A stretch of DNA of 64,000 bases from Desmodus rotundus (taxonomy: Eukaryota; Chordata; Mammalia; Chiroptera; Phyllostomidae): the NCBI RefSeq assembly GCF_022682495.2, contig NC_071396.1, positions 57,677,159 to 57,741,158 on the forward strand. The letters are read 5' to 3'. A model generated the notes under the pieces. The model was given only the letters and a program-made list of their open reading frames with translations, did not search any database and was not told the origin of the DNA. The position numbers and the translations under genes are program-made. Shown here one piece after another: positions 35,513 to 47,870 of this stretch. Within the stretch, counting starts at the first letter, position 1, and each line of letters begins with the position of its first letter.

Positions 35513-35849
35513 TGGAGGGAGACGGAGTGAACAAGCATGCCCCCTTAACAGGGTTGCCCTGAGGCCTATGTGAGTTAGCAAGGCCACCTCAGCTTGTCTG
35601 GGTCCTCAGCATCCACTCAGTCACTGTGTCTGGTCTTCTTAATTCTCTCTGCCTTTAGAGCCTAGATTCCCAACCACCTTGACCCTGTGTCCCATAAAGA
35701 GGCCCATAGGATCTTCTGAATGTTCCGTAGGCTCCTGCCAAAAGACTCTTCACAGACCTGCCATCCCCTAGAGGGAACCTTAACCTCTTCAGGAGTCAAG
35801 GTGCCCTAGTTCCCCTGAAGCCCAACCACTCTGAGCAGTGGGAAAGCCC

Positions 35850-36065
35850 TCTCTCTCAAGCAATGCCAAGACCCTACTGCCTGGAACACCCTCCCCCAGG
35901 TGGTCTTTCATATCCTCCAAGGCTAGGCTCAATGCTACCTCTTCTGAGAAGGCCCAGCTACTGCTTCTCTCTGCGCCCAGAGATGCCTGACCCTCCTTCC
36001 TGGACAAAAAAGAAAAATGCTAGCCTGGGAGCTGACACCAGCCTCTCAGCATTTCTATAATATTT
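35850..36065 (+). mobile_element. L2 fragment
   Basis: It contains actgcctggaacaccctccc and ggctcaatgctacctcttct-gagaaggc, both L2 hallmarks. Confidence 0.65.
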
Positions 36066-36494
36066 GAATGACTCACTAATCTTCAAACTCAGGACATTAG
36101 ACATACAACTCTGTACTTCCAGTTTGTCTCGAAAAAGCTACCCTATTCCCACCCTGCATCAGTGAGGTAGAACAGGCTGCGCTGCCCTTCATGGCCTGTG
36201 CTGTGCCCAGAGCTACCAGCCATTTTCTATCACTGCCATGCACTGCTTCTTTTACTTGAGACTGGCTCTCCTCTTTCAGGTCCCCTTCCCATCCAGGAAA
36301 GCACCTGAGTTGGTGGTCAGGCAGTATAAGCATCTGAGCCTGAGTCCTACAGCCCCAGTGCCTGGCAAAAGGCCAGGAGGGTTGGGTGCCAGCCAAGTGC
36401 TAGCTGATATCTGTTGAGCAGGGTTCAGTCCAGGCTATGGCAGCCTGAAAGGGCACATGCTATTTCAGTGTTTTTCTTCCTGGGGAATCAAGTG

Positions 36495-36735
36495 TAACAG
36501 CCAAGAGCTTGGGCTGAGCACCCAGACTGCCAGGATCCAATCCCTGGCTGGGGCTCTGGTCAGCAGTGAGGCACATCTGACTCTGTGCCTCAGTCTCCTC
36601 ATCTGAAAAATGCAAACGGCCATAGCACTCTACATGGTATTTATAGGGCCTGAGTGAGTTAATATAATGGAAAGCACTTAGAACAGTGTCCAGCACAATG
36701 CAAGGCCTAAAATATAGTAATCATTTTTATTATTA
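36495..36735 (+). mobile_element. MIR, nearly full length
   Basis: It contains gagcttgggctgagcaccca, a central tgtgcctcagtctcctcatc, and ends with cacttagaacagtgtccagc and a taat tail. Confidence 0.75.
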
Positions 36736-36769
36736 TGCCCCATCATAATCACCTATGGGTATCTACCAT

Positions 36770-37090
36770 GTATCACTCATTCAGCACATCTCACACATAG
36801 CTACTGAGTATTTAATATGTTTCAGACCCTGTTCTTGGTATGGGGGATATAACAGTGTATGGGTTAAGTTTGCAAGGGGGATAGATTTACAACTAATAAA
36901 TAAATAAAGGAGAAAATGTCCAAGCATGATTAGTGCTATGAAGGAAGTACAACAGAGCGACAGAGAGTAAATAGCTCCCCTGAGTTAAAGGCTCAGGGAT
37001 GCTATTTTGGATGGGGTGGTCAGGGAGGCCAGTCTGAGGCCTCAAAGACAAGGAGCTGTGTGAAAATATCTGAGGGAGGAGAACAAGAAG
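36770..37090 (+). mobile_element. Ancient interspersed repeat, family not assigned
   Basis: It shows tgagtatttaatatgtttca, a 'attagtgctatgaaggaagt' block and 'ggtggtcagggaggcc', the same old repeat type as at 27155. Confidence 0.45.
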
Positions 37091-37689
37091 GGGCTTCACT
37101 CAGGACCTCTGTAAGGGAGGAAGGAGGCTGATGTGGTAAGGGAAAGTGTTGGGCAGGTGAGGCTGTGCCAACATCATCTTGGCCAGCCAAGGTGATCTGT
37201 CTCTTAGGAAGGCAGCAGATGGAGCCCCAATCTAGCCTCCACCAGCTTCCTTTGTAGACAACTAGGAGCTGAATCCAATGTGCCTCCAGCACAAGGTTGT
37301 GGTGGGTAGTGGGCAAACAGGAGGGAGATGGGTATGTGTTATCTCTTCTTTTCTCTCTCTGTATTTTCTCTTTTTTCAGGTTTATCCTACTCTGGCTGTG
37401 AGGATATGGAGAGAGAAAGGGCAAGAGTTGAGAGTGGCAGGAATTTATGAGCTCAGAGTGCGCTTTTGGCGAGGGTGAGGGAGAGAGGACTCCTTTTGCC
37501 AAAACAACATTCAATTTTTTAAAAAGGCAGCTACAAAGCCATGATTAAGCTCAGGGCCCTAAAAGAAGCCCATAAAATCAAAAAATATTTATCTGAAAGG
37601 GTGGTAAGTCCAATAAAAGTTTTATGAATGTTTTACAACTGCCCTGTCAGGAAGCTGGCCTCTCACTCACCTCCCTCCTGTGAAAAAAA

Positions 37690-37805
37690 CAATACACAAA
37701 CATACACAGTCACTGGCCCAGACACACACTCATTGACCCAGATACACTTACTGGCATATACACACACACGTGGACATATACAGACTCAGACACACCTGCT
37801 CACAC
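37690..37805 (+). repeat. CA-rich degenerate microsatellite
   Basis: It is a stretch of CACACA, ACATACA and CAGACACA blocks with no uninterrupted long array. Confidence 0.7.
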
Positions 37806-38189
37806 AAGCTCCTCTGGTACCATATCTCTCAGGTGAGCATGAGGCTGCTGGGAGAGGAGGTGGGGGGGCAGTGCTGCCTCTCTTTGAGCTTGTACAAATC
37901 TGCAGGGATCTGCACCCATGGCCTGGCTAAGAGTGTCAGCACCTCAGCTCTGGGCACACTTCCTCCTCCTTTGCCATTGTGTTCTGGCTCTTGGCTACAG
38001 TCTACCTTTGGCAGGCGCAAGGCCTCAGGTCATGCTGTTGTCTGTGTTCACAGCGGGCCAGCTGGCACCCCAGTCCCAGGAGAATCATCTCAAGGTCTTG
38101 GAGTCTGAAGGAGACTTTCTGATTTGACGTCTTGAATTCCTCTCCTCTAGCATCCCATGAGGCCAGCCTGCCAGGGCCTTTATTCTTTG

Positions 38190-38285
38190 TAACAACCCAG
38201 GAGTGTGTTGGGACTCCCATTTTAGAGAGGAAGAAACTGAGACTCCAGGCCCTTACCTAAGGTCACCCAGGAAGTGGTCTCACAG
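38190..38285 (-). mobile_element. MIR fragment
   Basis: It contains agaggaagaaactgagactc and ctaaggtcacccaggaagtg, the MIR core in reverse. Confidence 0.65.
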
Positions 38286-38354
38286 AGACACATGCTCAGG
38301 CTTATCTCTGATGGCTTCTCCTGTCCTGAGGAGGTTCTCAACAAAGTCCCACAG

Positions 38355-38700
38355 CAGGCCTAGATGCAAGTTAGCCCCACTGAGCTCTCCCACCGCTCAC
38401 CCCTCCCCCTGGGCCCAGCTACAGGGCCTTTACACAGACTTCTCCTGGCCACCCTAGTAAACTTCCTGCAATGTTACTTCCTAAAAAGTGCTCCAGGTTC
38501 CATCCAGGCTCCATGAAGCTCTCCTCTCTATGAGACCTGCCCTCCTCTTCTGTGGCACCCATCTATCTGGAAACATATGCTATTGTGGGACTGACTGTCC
38601 CTTTTGTAGAGCTACAGGAGGGCAGACACTGAGCAATTTCTCTTGTCATTGAGTCCCCAGCCTAAACCAAGGGTAGGTAAACAACATGTGAATAAGCAAG
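38355..38700 (+). mobile_element. L2 fragment
   Basis: It contains tacagggcctttacacagac, a 'ctgactgtcccttttgtaga' block and 'cattgagtccccagcctaaa', in L2 order. Confidence 0.6.
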
Positions 38701-40074
38701 CATCAGGTTCCAGAGCCTGGAGGTGCAGGTGACTTCTCCAAAGTCTGAACTGGTCATGGGCTGGTTTCTAAAGGTAAAGGCTGACATTGCTCAGGCCACT
38801 GTAACTCAGCCTTGCCTCATCAGAACTTCACCTTAGCCTTGGAGATCAAATCTTCCATTTCCTGGGATGAGACCCAGCCCCAGAGGCCAGTTTCTAGCAA
38901 CCAGCAATCCCTTTTCTAACAACAATAAGAACCAGCCCTCAGCCAGAGGACCAACTACACTCACCAGATGCTTCCATGTCCCCACTCCAGATTTGTGAAA
39001 TGACCATGTTGGAGGTGGGGGAGGGGGTCCATTAGAACCTACAGCTGTCAGACTCTAAGTTTCAAATGGAAGTGGCCTCCAGCAGAAATTGAACAGAACA
39101 AACCAGGAGCCCAATTTCTGATTAAATGACCAAGTTTCCCTTCACTCTCAATAGGAGTCAATAAGAACCTCCAGCTTTACTCCACTTGAGAGACTGAAAA
39201 GATTCCTACGAAGTGTGGATATTTAAGGCCAATCCTAGTCCTCCAAGAAACCAGGCTGAGCATAAGCTTCTAAAAAATCTGACAATGGCATGTCTCAATT
39301 GGTAAGAAATGGTAGGTGGGGTAAGGCAGGTGTTTGTGGAGTGAGGGCAGAGGAGAAGCTGGCAGATGTATAAATGGGAACAGCTACCTGGCCAGTCCTT
39401 GTTCTGTCCACAGACACTCACACTCTAAGGCCAGACAATCACACTCCCAGTGCTTACCTAGAGAGACGTTCTGATACTGCTCTGCAGAGGAGAAAGTGAA
39501 AACCACCTGCCTGTCCTCAGTCAGGTAACAGGTACACAAACTGGTGCATGCAGACTTATGGGATAACATATAGCAGTTAAATGAGTCAACTAAAACTGTT
39601 GACTGGAACATCAAGTTCTAAAACAAAAACAGCAAGTGTTCCAAAAATACTTGATTCAAGTGAGACCAAGTGTGTAAACACTTAAAACACACATAAACCA
39701 TCAATGCTGTTACGTAGGGCACAAAATCAAGTATGGGAATGAAGACCCATAGGCTTAGGGAACTTAGGGGAGTGGATGTTATCTCCAAGGAAGTAGGGAG
39801 CAGGGTTCCCTTTATTAGCAAAATTCCTTTTCTTCAAGACAGAGAGAAGAGAGAGAAAGGGTGTGAAAGATTTGAAGCACATGACATATGTATTTGATCT
39901 TGCTGGTACCAGAGTTGTCTTTCTGTTCTTTATGGCCAAAAACAATTTTTATTTTATTTTAATTATTTAATTAATTAAATCAAGTAATAATTAAAAGGAG
40001 AACTAAGTATAAGGGAAACAAGATGTAGGGCACCAGTTGTGCTCTGGGTACTCCCTGCCTAAGCAAATGCATGC

Positions 40075-40190
40075 TCAGAGCCTCAGTTTCTTTATCTGCC
40101 CACTGGGGATAATGATGCCAGTCCCAGAGAGCTATCATGAGAGCTGGTTGTGCTTATGTGAGCCCAACACTTGAAATGTCTGTGACTGAG
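40075..40190 (+). mobile_element. MIR
   Basis: It contains gagcctcagtttctttatct and ggggataatgatgccagtcc, a clear MIR core. Confidence 0.75.
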
Positions 40191-40639
40191 AACCCGACTG
40201 GTTAGGCCTTTGGTGCCTACTACCACATGAGGCCAGTTATCTCCCTTTCTCCTTATAAACACTAGCCTGAGAAGTACAGAAAACCACAGACTCACTCATG
40301 GGATACCCAGGGAAACAATTCAGAATCAAAGGGCTGTGACAGAAGAGCACTGGGTATACCATGGGGACAACTGATGGGGCTCAACTTCATTTAGAGTCAG
40401 GTAAAGGTTCCTGAAGGAAGCTGTGACCCCAAAAACATACTTCCTCAGTCCACATTTTCCCTTTTGCTCATGAACTGACTTTTAAATAGGTCTCAGGTCA
40501 TGGGCCTATGTTGGCTGCCAGGGCACCTATCTCCAGATAGCCTCTTCCTGGGGGCCCCATTCTCACTGTGGCCACAATGAGAAGCCCCTGGCACCAATCT
40601 ATGTGGATGACATGGAACCATCCCAGGGTGAGGTTGGCA

Positions 40640-40905
40640 GGCAGATGGTTTCTGTCCACTGCGCTGTGTTTATGTTAATTGCAGATATTTTTAACATATT
40701 GTGTTACTCCATCTATCTTTGTGAACGGTCAGTCTTGTAAAATTCTTTTGATGATGTTATTTTTTCTTGCCTAGCTTCATCATCTGAAATTATTTATAAT
40801 ATCATTGTCTTTGTTTCAAACACTGGGTATAAACATTGTTGTAACAGTTCTTCAATGAGGTTCATATAATTTTTACAATTGCTTTGAAATGCTTCAATGG
40901 CCAAA
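40640..40905. other. AT-rich unique block in EEFSEC intron
   Basis: This is 250 bases of AT-rich, repeat-free sequence between GC-richer flanks. It is a candidate conserved noncoding element only by composition. Confidence 0.3.
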
Positions 40906-42334
40906 GAGGGAGGAGTTTGGTTATTTGGGGAAAAAAAGACACCCCAAAGTGCTCTCTGCTCTTGGTGAAAGGTCCTCCTCTGTCAGGATGGCTTCCAGGA
41001 GAGGCCCCGTCAAGGGTGACCTCCCAGAAAGCTGGGGTAGCCTTGTAGGGTAGGGGTTTGGCCGCAGCTAAGTGGCGGCTGGATTAGGTTTCAGAGTCAC
41101 CTTCCCCATAGATATTGATGCAAAATTCACAAAGGCCATTGTCAGGGTAAGATGCCAGTGAGAAAGATGGATGGCTTGTAATAATTTTTATTGAGGTTTT
41201 TCTGGAATATCAACTTTCACCCCTCACCTCTTTTCAACTCTTTTCTCCCAACTCTGTTTTCTAGAAACTCCTTGGCTGCCAGCTGGTGTGCTGTGTGGGA
41301 CAGAAATGCCCATGACGGCCTGGGGAGAGTCTACCCTCACCTCAGGGTCACTGGGGACTGTCCATAGCTGCCCCTGATAAAGCCAGCTTTGGTTCTCTCT
41401 GTCCAGGGAAAGTTAGCTATTGGAGAAGTCAGCTGTTGGAGTAGGATCAGCCTGCAGTTGGGCCATAGCTGGCCTGCTGTTTGGGGGAAAAGAGAGAGGG
41501 CTACCTGAGCCTCCTGCCCCTGCGCTTGCTTTCCTATGCTCACTGTGTATTATCAGGGGCTCCCATGGGCAGTTTGCCAGCCCCTCTGGATCACCAACAC
41601 CATCATCCTCCTCAAACACAACTCAGATCCTGGCTTCCCCTGCCCATATGCCCTTAAGTGGTTCTCTAGTGCCTAGAAGTGAGCCCTTGCCAGCCCACCT
41701 CCCAGCCTCACACCAAGTCCCCTTGCCTTACTCTGTGCCTCCCAGGTGGCTAGGTATGTCAGCCTGCCTGCCTTCCTTGGATGGTGACAGGCCCTCAGGA
41801 TGCAGGGGTACACAGACCTGTGAGCCTCCTGTCCTCAGAGGACTCACAGGTTGTCCACAGGATGACTCATCCTTCAGGCTCTAAGAAGTCCCCTAATCCT
41901 TGGCCGCCTCTTGCAGTGTCTCAGATGGACCTCCTCCACAGTCCTGACCAGAGGTGGGGTAATGGAGCTGCCTACTCATGACACAACCATACTACCTGGG
42001 AACTAAGTTGTCGAGGACAGGCTCTGAGTCTGGTCTCTGAGTTCAGGACTTAGCATGGGCCCATGTGCAGAGGCATTTGCATTGGGTGGAAAAGAGAGTG
42101 TCTTGATACCTTTGGACCAGAGCTGTGGATGTTGCAGTGGACAAAGGGCCACCTTGATAGCAGTGCCTCCCACTTGCAGAGGGCTTAGAGAGACAAAGTT
42201 CACACCATGGGGACCCAAAGGTCAGGATCCAAGAGGTACTCAGACTGCAGGGTGGGAGCTTGAGGTGGGGAATTCTGGCAGGCATATATAAACATGCCAG
42301 GCCCTCTTCTCCACATACTTGTTTCTTCTAATTT

Positions 42335-42609
42335 TCTTTAAAGAAACTTGGATGAAGCAAAATGGTTGACCTCATTAATTACCAAAGAAATGCAAGTAAA
42401 AACATCAAGTTGCCATTTTTCATGTATCAACTTAGCTAGGATAAGTAACAAAGGCCCAGTCCATGCTGGTGACATGGTAGCAAAATAGATGCTGTCAACA
42501 GTACTGATGGGAGTATCAAATAATGTGATACTTTTGAAATCACTTTATCAGTAGTTTTCTAGAACTTTTAAAATGTTTATAGCATTTTCTTTTAAAAATA
42601 AGAACAATT
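42335..42609 (+). mobile_element. Old L1 (L1M-type) ORF2 remnant, left part
   Basis: It contains accaaagaaatgcaagtaaa and a diverged form of the L1 ORF2 C-terminal region, seen here decayed to non-coding. A younger L1 derivative was inserted at 42610, and the remnant resumes at 44278. Confidence 0.7.
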
Positions 42610-44267
42610 TGAAGAGATCCAAGGTGGTGGCAGAGTAGGTGGACGCCTCACTAACCTCCTCCCAGGACCAAACTGGAATCACAACTAAATTATAGAAAAA
42701 TCATCCTGAATAAGCAACTGAACACTAACTGGGGAGAAGCCTCACAACCAAGAACTTATGGAAGAAACCACATCACCACAATGAGACTGGTAGGAAGAGT
42801 GGAGGTGCGAGAGGGCTGACAGGGCTCCCATGGGTGGCAGCCGATGTTCCAGAGTGATATTTCAGCATCCAGCGGGGATCCCCCTGAGAAATATGTGATC
42901 CAAACCTCCAGCTGGGCTCCCCAGCCTAGAGTAACAGAATTGAGAAAGGAACCCAAATAACATTTGGTTGTGAAAAGCAGCAGGGTTTCTGTCTGCCAGG
43001 GAGAGACAGCTAGAGATGCAGAGAGCCTCTTAAAGAGCCAACCCACAGAATTCCATTTGCAGCCACTTACCCTGGGCTCCAGAAGAGGGAGGGCAGAGTG
43101 CACTAGAGCTGCGAGAGAGTCTGGGATTTGTGGCTTTGGGGAGAGAGCTGAAGGGTCAGCAGACAGGGATCCCTGTGCTGAGTCATTCCCCATCTGCAGA
43201 AGCCATCCTTCTTGGGCAGAGCACTCCCCTGCAGGTGGCATCAGCCTGAGGGGAAGCGATACATCCACCTGCAGGAATCCCTCTGGCCCCACCCTGCAGA
43301 GCTCAAGCAGGGCTGCAGAGGAGTACAGCTGAAGGCAATTTCAGCATTTAGTTTAACAGAAAGCCTGCAAGCAAAGGCAGATCTCTGGGAGCTCTGGGAC
43401 TTCAGCTGACCTTCCCCAGGCCCAGTGTTGGTAAAAGTCAGCTTTGGCGCACAGCCTGGTTCTTTCTGCATACCTCTAGGCCCAGCAGAGGGAGACAAGC
43501 TCTGGGTCACTAATAGCTCCAAACAGGTTGCCCAGGGCTAGTCACAGGCAGCTTGTGACATAGGGCTGCCCCAGAGTCTTTGAAGATCTACCTGATACAT
43601 AGAAACAAACACAAAGAGGCAGCCAAAATGGGAAGACAAAGGAACAGTTCCCCCCAAAAAGAACAAGAGGATTCTCCAGAAGAAAAACTAAATGAAATAG
43701 AGGCAAACAATTGATCAGATATAGTTTAGAGTAATGATTATAAGGATACTCAACAGCATGAAGAAAGACATAGACACCACAAAAAAGGACCAGTCAGAAA
43801 TAAAAAATGCAATATCGGAAATAAATAATACACTGGAAGTAACAGACAGTAGCTTAGATGAAGCAGAGGATTGAATCAGTGAACTGTAAGACAAGGCAGA
43901 AAAAAAAACCCAAGCAGAGCAGCAAAAAAAATAAATAAATAAAAGGATTTAAAAAAATGAGGAGAGTTTAAGAAACCTTTGGGACAATATGAAGCATAAC
44001 AACATCCACACCATGGGGATACCAGAAGGAGAAACTAGCAAGCAAGGGATCAAGAACCTATTTGAAGAAATAATGACCAAAAACTTCCAATGAAATAGAG
44101 ACAGACTCATAGATACAGAGCAGGTTGATAGCTAGGGGTTGGGGGTTAGGGGGATGGAGAGATCAAGCAAAAAAGGAAAAAGGACTCATGGACATGGACA
44201 ACAGTGTGGTGATTGTGAGGGGGTAAGGGGTATAAGGGGATAGATGGTAATAAAAAACACAATTAAG
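42610..44267 (+). mobile_element. L1 derivative: 5' UTR, partial ORF1, 3' UTR
   Basis: The element begins near gatccaaggtggtggcagag, an L1 5' end. It has about 1 kb of 5' UTR, then an ORF1 start at 43628, and goes directly into an L1 3' UTR near 44095. All of ORF2 and half of ORF1 are missing. The unit is flanked by a perfect 10-bp duplication, aagaacaatt (42600-42609 and 44268-44277), and sits inside an older L1. It may be an internally deleted L1 or a HAL1-like element. Confidence 0.8.
43628..44095 (+). pseudogene. L1 ORF1 N-terminal half, decayed
   Basis: The frame starts MGRQRNSSPQKEQ, homologous to the ORF1 start of copy B at 4347, and passes through the coiled coil with at least three stop codons. 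It is cut off within the RNA-binding domain, after the segment for GDTRRRN-type reading of the IPEGE box in a shifted frame. Confidence 0.75.
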
Positions 44268-44277
44268 AAGAACAATT

Positions 44278-44390
44278 CAACTTCTGATAATATTTAGATA
44301 GAGTTGTACGCACAAAGATGTTCCCAGCAATGTTATCTATGATAGAGAGAAGCTGGAAACACCTAAACATGCAACAGATGTCCATGGTAC
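44278..44390 (+). mobile_element. Old L1 (L1M-type) ORF2 remnant, right part
   Basis: It contains aaagatgttcccagcaatgt and gctggaaacacctaaacatg, continuing the same region of L1 ORF2 as 42335-42609. Confidence 0.7.
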
Positions 44391-44404
44391 AGCCTAGGGG
44401 GATG

Positions 44405-44665
44405 ACTGCAACACAGCTCAGGTTTACAGGCACCAGCTCTGTGTTGGGTACTGTGCTAGTGGGTCGATGTTTTTACATCTCACTGCATATTTAGATGTCA
44501 CAGCCCCCATGAAGGGCACAGCCTTATCCCCATCCTAAAGATGAGGAACTAGGGCCTGGAGGGATCTAGTCATTCACCCAAGGTTATAGATCTGGTAAGT
44601 TGTGGGCCTGAGGTTTGAATGTAGCTCTGTCTGAGGCCAGAGCCCAAGCTCTTAACACTGCACCT
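44405..44665 (-). mobile_element. MIR, nearly full length
   Basis: It contains tgttgggtactgtgctagtg, aaagatgaggaactagggcc and caaggttatagatctggtaa, a complete MIR in reverse order. Confidence 0.75.
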
Positions 44666-44669
44666 GAAG

Positions 44670-44915
44670 ATGACAGTATAAAACAAAAAAGGAGGACAAA
44701 ACTGTGTAATTACAGTAATTGGAAAGAATCAAACACAAAATTGTAATAAAACCTCTAGGCTACATAAAAAGAAGACTTTGCAGAGAAAAGACAGAAGTGA
44801 AAATATTAATGACTGGACTATGGGGGACATTTTCCCCTTCTTTTTATTTTTCTTTAACATGCAAATTTCATTGAATGAGATTATATTACTTTAGGTTATA
44901 AAGAAAGTTTGTGAT
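44670..44915 (+). mobile_element. Possible old L1 3' end
   Basis: The aaaactgtgtaattacagta segment followed by a T-rich run resembles the 3' end of an L1M-type element and may be the end of the remnant at 44278. The match is weak. Confidence 0.35.
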
Positions 44916-46059
44916 TTTTTTTCAAACCATGTAAAACATCCCATTTGGAAGCAGCTGCCTGGTGTCAGGCCTTGACCCCTGTGCAGGAAGGTTGTCCTAC
45001 TGAGACAGGTAGAAGTCTTCTTTCCCCAAGTGACAGTGAACAACGGTTAGCCTGCAGGGTCAGGGTCCCACCAAACACTTGGGAACAGAACAATAACCTG
45101 TTCTTGCTATAGGTTCTAAGGGGAATTCTCTCCAGTTTCCCCAGAATCATGACTATTGCCCACCCTGCTGAGACTTCTGAGACCTGGATGGACCATAGGC
45201 AAATTCTGACATCCTTAACGCTTTTGATTTCACACATCAGTGGGCCAGGGCTGATGAGAATGAATGAATTTATCCTTGCCGTAAGACCAATCGCCATGAC
45301 TAGGGAAAGGGAAGGTTTGTAACAGCTAAAGGGCAGGAGGTCCTTCCTAACTCACCATGTGTACACCACAGGCACTCCTGGGAGGGGCCCTGAGGACAGA
45401 GGGAGACTCAGCTGGGACCCTGGGACTAGAGAAGCTCACCTCTTGAGGAGGCTCCCAGGGAGACAGGTGAGAGACCACAGCAATTGTGGTTTCAGGAAAA
45501 GAGGTTGGCCCAGGATGCTAAGGGGCCCTGTAGAAGGTACTTCCCACTCTCTTGAGGCTGAGCAAAGTCAGGGGTGAAGGGAAGGCCACTTCAGCAGTGT
45601 GAAAAGCCTGGCACAATCATTGGGCATGTCTTATAGCAGCAAACATCTGTCACTTCTGCTACTTCTTGCAACAGTCCCTGGCTTTCCTTGGGCAACAGAG
45701 GATGAAGCAGGGTTCACCTTTGGGTCCAGGAGCAGCCACGAGCCAGGTTGCCCTGTGCGTGCCCCCAGCCTTGGTGCTGGTTTGGGGATGGGCATAGGGC
45801 ACTGGCTAATGGGACTACTGGGACTACTGGGAGACGGACTCCTTCTCTCTACTAAATTTGCAGCTGGGAAGACCATCCATGTCAGAGTCTGGCTAGGGGC
45901 AGCCACTGGAGAAGGAAAGGGCTGAGTCTGGAGTACACTGGCTAAAGTCCTCAGACCTAAGAGCTAAGTTTTGCCTGAAGACAGCATCCCTAATGGACTT
46001 CTTCAGTTACATGGGTCAATAGAACTAAGGCTTCAGTAGTCTATTCCTCAGTCTTACCT

Positions 46060-46350
46060 GGCTTAGTGCAGGGTGATGGTCCAGAGTATCATGGGGACAT
46101 GCTCACACATATGGCCCTGCAGGAGGCAAGTGGGGACAGAAGACTGGAGGTGGCATCTGAGCAGAACCTAGGAGATCCAGTACAGGCAGCAGAAGGAAGG
46201 ACAGCTGCTGCAGGCCCATGCATGGCTGAAGGGGCGGCATGTGGGCCAGAGGGACAGAGAGGGCCAGAGCAGCAGACCAGGCAGGTAGATAGCTGAGTGG
46301 GAAGGAGCTAAATGTTACGCTAATGAGCCTGAACTCTGCTCCAGACAAGA
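46060..46350 (+). mobile_element. Ancient interspersed repeat, family not assigned
   Basis: It contains gaggtggcatctgagcagaa and a later 'gggaaggagctaaatg' block, the same old repeat type as at 31640. Confidence 0.35.
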
Positions 46351-46609
46351 GGGGATTGTCACAGCAGACCCCATGATGAGTGGGTCTGTGCCCACAGTGA
46401 GGGGATTATAGACCAGGGACTAGCAAATCAGGAGCTATGAAGACTAGCAGAAATACACGCTTACCCAACAACCAGATGCTGGCAAAGTAATCTGAGAGTC
46501 TGGACATTTACCAGTCCCTAGAGACACAGACATAAACTTCAGGTCTTACCCTATGCTTCGTTCTCAAATGACAGCCTGCAGCCTCCATGCACAGAAAAGA
46601 AAAGAAGCT

Positions 46610-46790
46610 CACACTTACTGAACATTTACAAGGAGCCAGACACTTGATAAACATTTTCTTACTTACTCATCTTAACCCTGAAGGAAAGGAATGCTCCCCT
46701 TTTTCATACTGGAAAACTGAGGTCCAGGGCAGGGCATTCCTGTAACCACCCCAGTGGTAGGGTTAAGCTGAAAATGGAACTTCTGGAATT
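46610..46790 (-). mobile_element. MIR
   Basis: It contains ttacaaggagccagacactt and tggaaaactgaggtccaggg in MIR reverse order. Confidence 0.65.
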
Positions 46791-46874
46791 TGTGTTGGGC
46801 ACTGAACTCAGGATATACAGAGCAGATGGACAAGAGTGTAAACTGTAGAGGTGGGGAGCAGAGCAGTAACAGCG

Positions 46875-47110
46875 AGGACTCTGCAGCCAGATGGCCTGGG
46901 TTCCAATCTCAGCACTTGAGTTCAACAGCTGTGTGACTTTGGGCATGTTACTTTACCTCTCTGTGCTTCTATTTCCTCAACTGTAAGATGGTAATTTCAA
47001 TAACCGCAATTATGATAGCATCTTCTGTCAGGTTTGTTGTGAAAATTAAATGACATATGCAAAATATAGAATAGTGCATGGCACATAATAACTATATAAT
47101 TGTTTTTCAT
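46875..47110 (+). mobile_element. MIR, nearly full length
   Basis: It contains gatggcctgggttccaatct, tgactttgggcatgttactt and a terminal gtgcatggcacataataact. This is the best MIR match of the window. Confidence 0.85.
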
Positions 47111-47423
47111 ATATTAATATCTTTTATTCCTAACTCTGATCACTGGGTCACAAACACTGAAGAAATTCACACTATTTGACCAACGTCTGTCATACCTTTA
47201 TTAGTGTGTATTTGTTGAGCCCCTACTACTACCAGGCACTGCAGTAGGGTCTCCCCAAGTTCCTACAGGAATCTATGTGAGGGCGAGGAAGTATCATCTA
47301 TCAGTAGATGGAATGGTTCAGATTCAAAGACTGATGCATGAGAAAGACACATGAAAGTTCAAAGATGATTTTGTGAGCTGTGTGACCATAAGGGAGGACT
47401 TAATGTAAGTCAGGTCACTCTAG

Positions 47424-47602
47424 CAGGGTTGCCAATCTGTGCCCCAGGATGGCTATGAACGTGGTCTAACACAAAATCTTAAATTTACTTTAAGCCTTTT
47501 TTTGCTCATCAGTTTTCGTTAGTATTTGTGTATTTAATGTGCAGCCCAAGACAACTCTTCTTCCAGTGTGGCCCAGAGATGCCAAAAGGTTGGACACTCC
47601 TG
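47424..47602. mobile_element. hAT-type miniature element
   Basis: The ends are cagggttgccaatctgtgcc on the left and, read in reverse, caggagtgtccaaccttttg on the right, with the CAGGG-type hAT terminus. The inner sequence includes ggccacactgg in reverse. The left flank cactctag is a typical hAT target, but the right flank caagggaa has not kept it. There is no coding capacity. Confidence 0.65.
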
Positions 47603-47679
47603 CAAGGGAAGATGTAGCATAAGCTGCTTGGGTAGTATGCCATGTCTTTAACACTAAAACAATCTTGTCACTGACTAAA

Positions 47680-47870
47680 TGTCTTCTCTGCATCAGACTC
47701 TGAGCCAGGCACTTCACGCTTGGCTTCAGGCTGTTCTCTCAACAACCTTTTGAAGAGCAAGCAGTGGTCCTCTCCTACAGACCAGACTGAAGCCAAGAGA
47801 GGCAGAGTGGCTGCTCCAGGAGTCATAGCTATTAATGAAGGAGGCAGATTTAAACTCTCACTCCTGACCC
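47680..47870 (-). mobile_element. MIR fragment
   Basis: It contains actctgagccaggcacttca, later 'gaagccaagagaggcagagt' and 'ggaggcagatttaaactctc', the MIR in reverse. Confidence 0.6.

Noticed and set aside
41420..41884. 154-codon open frame in the intron
   Set aside because: It is serine- and proline-rich low-complexity translation in GC-rich sequence, without splice or promoter context or recognisable domain.
42756..43292. 178-codon minus-strand frame
   Set aside because: It lies in the 5' UTR of an L1 derivative, where both strands show long chance frames.
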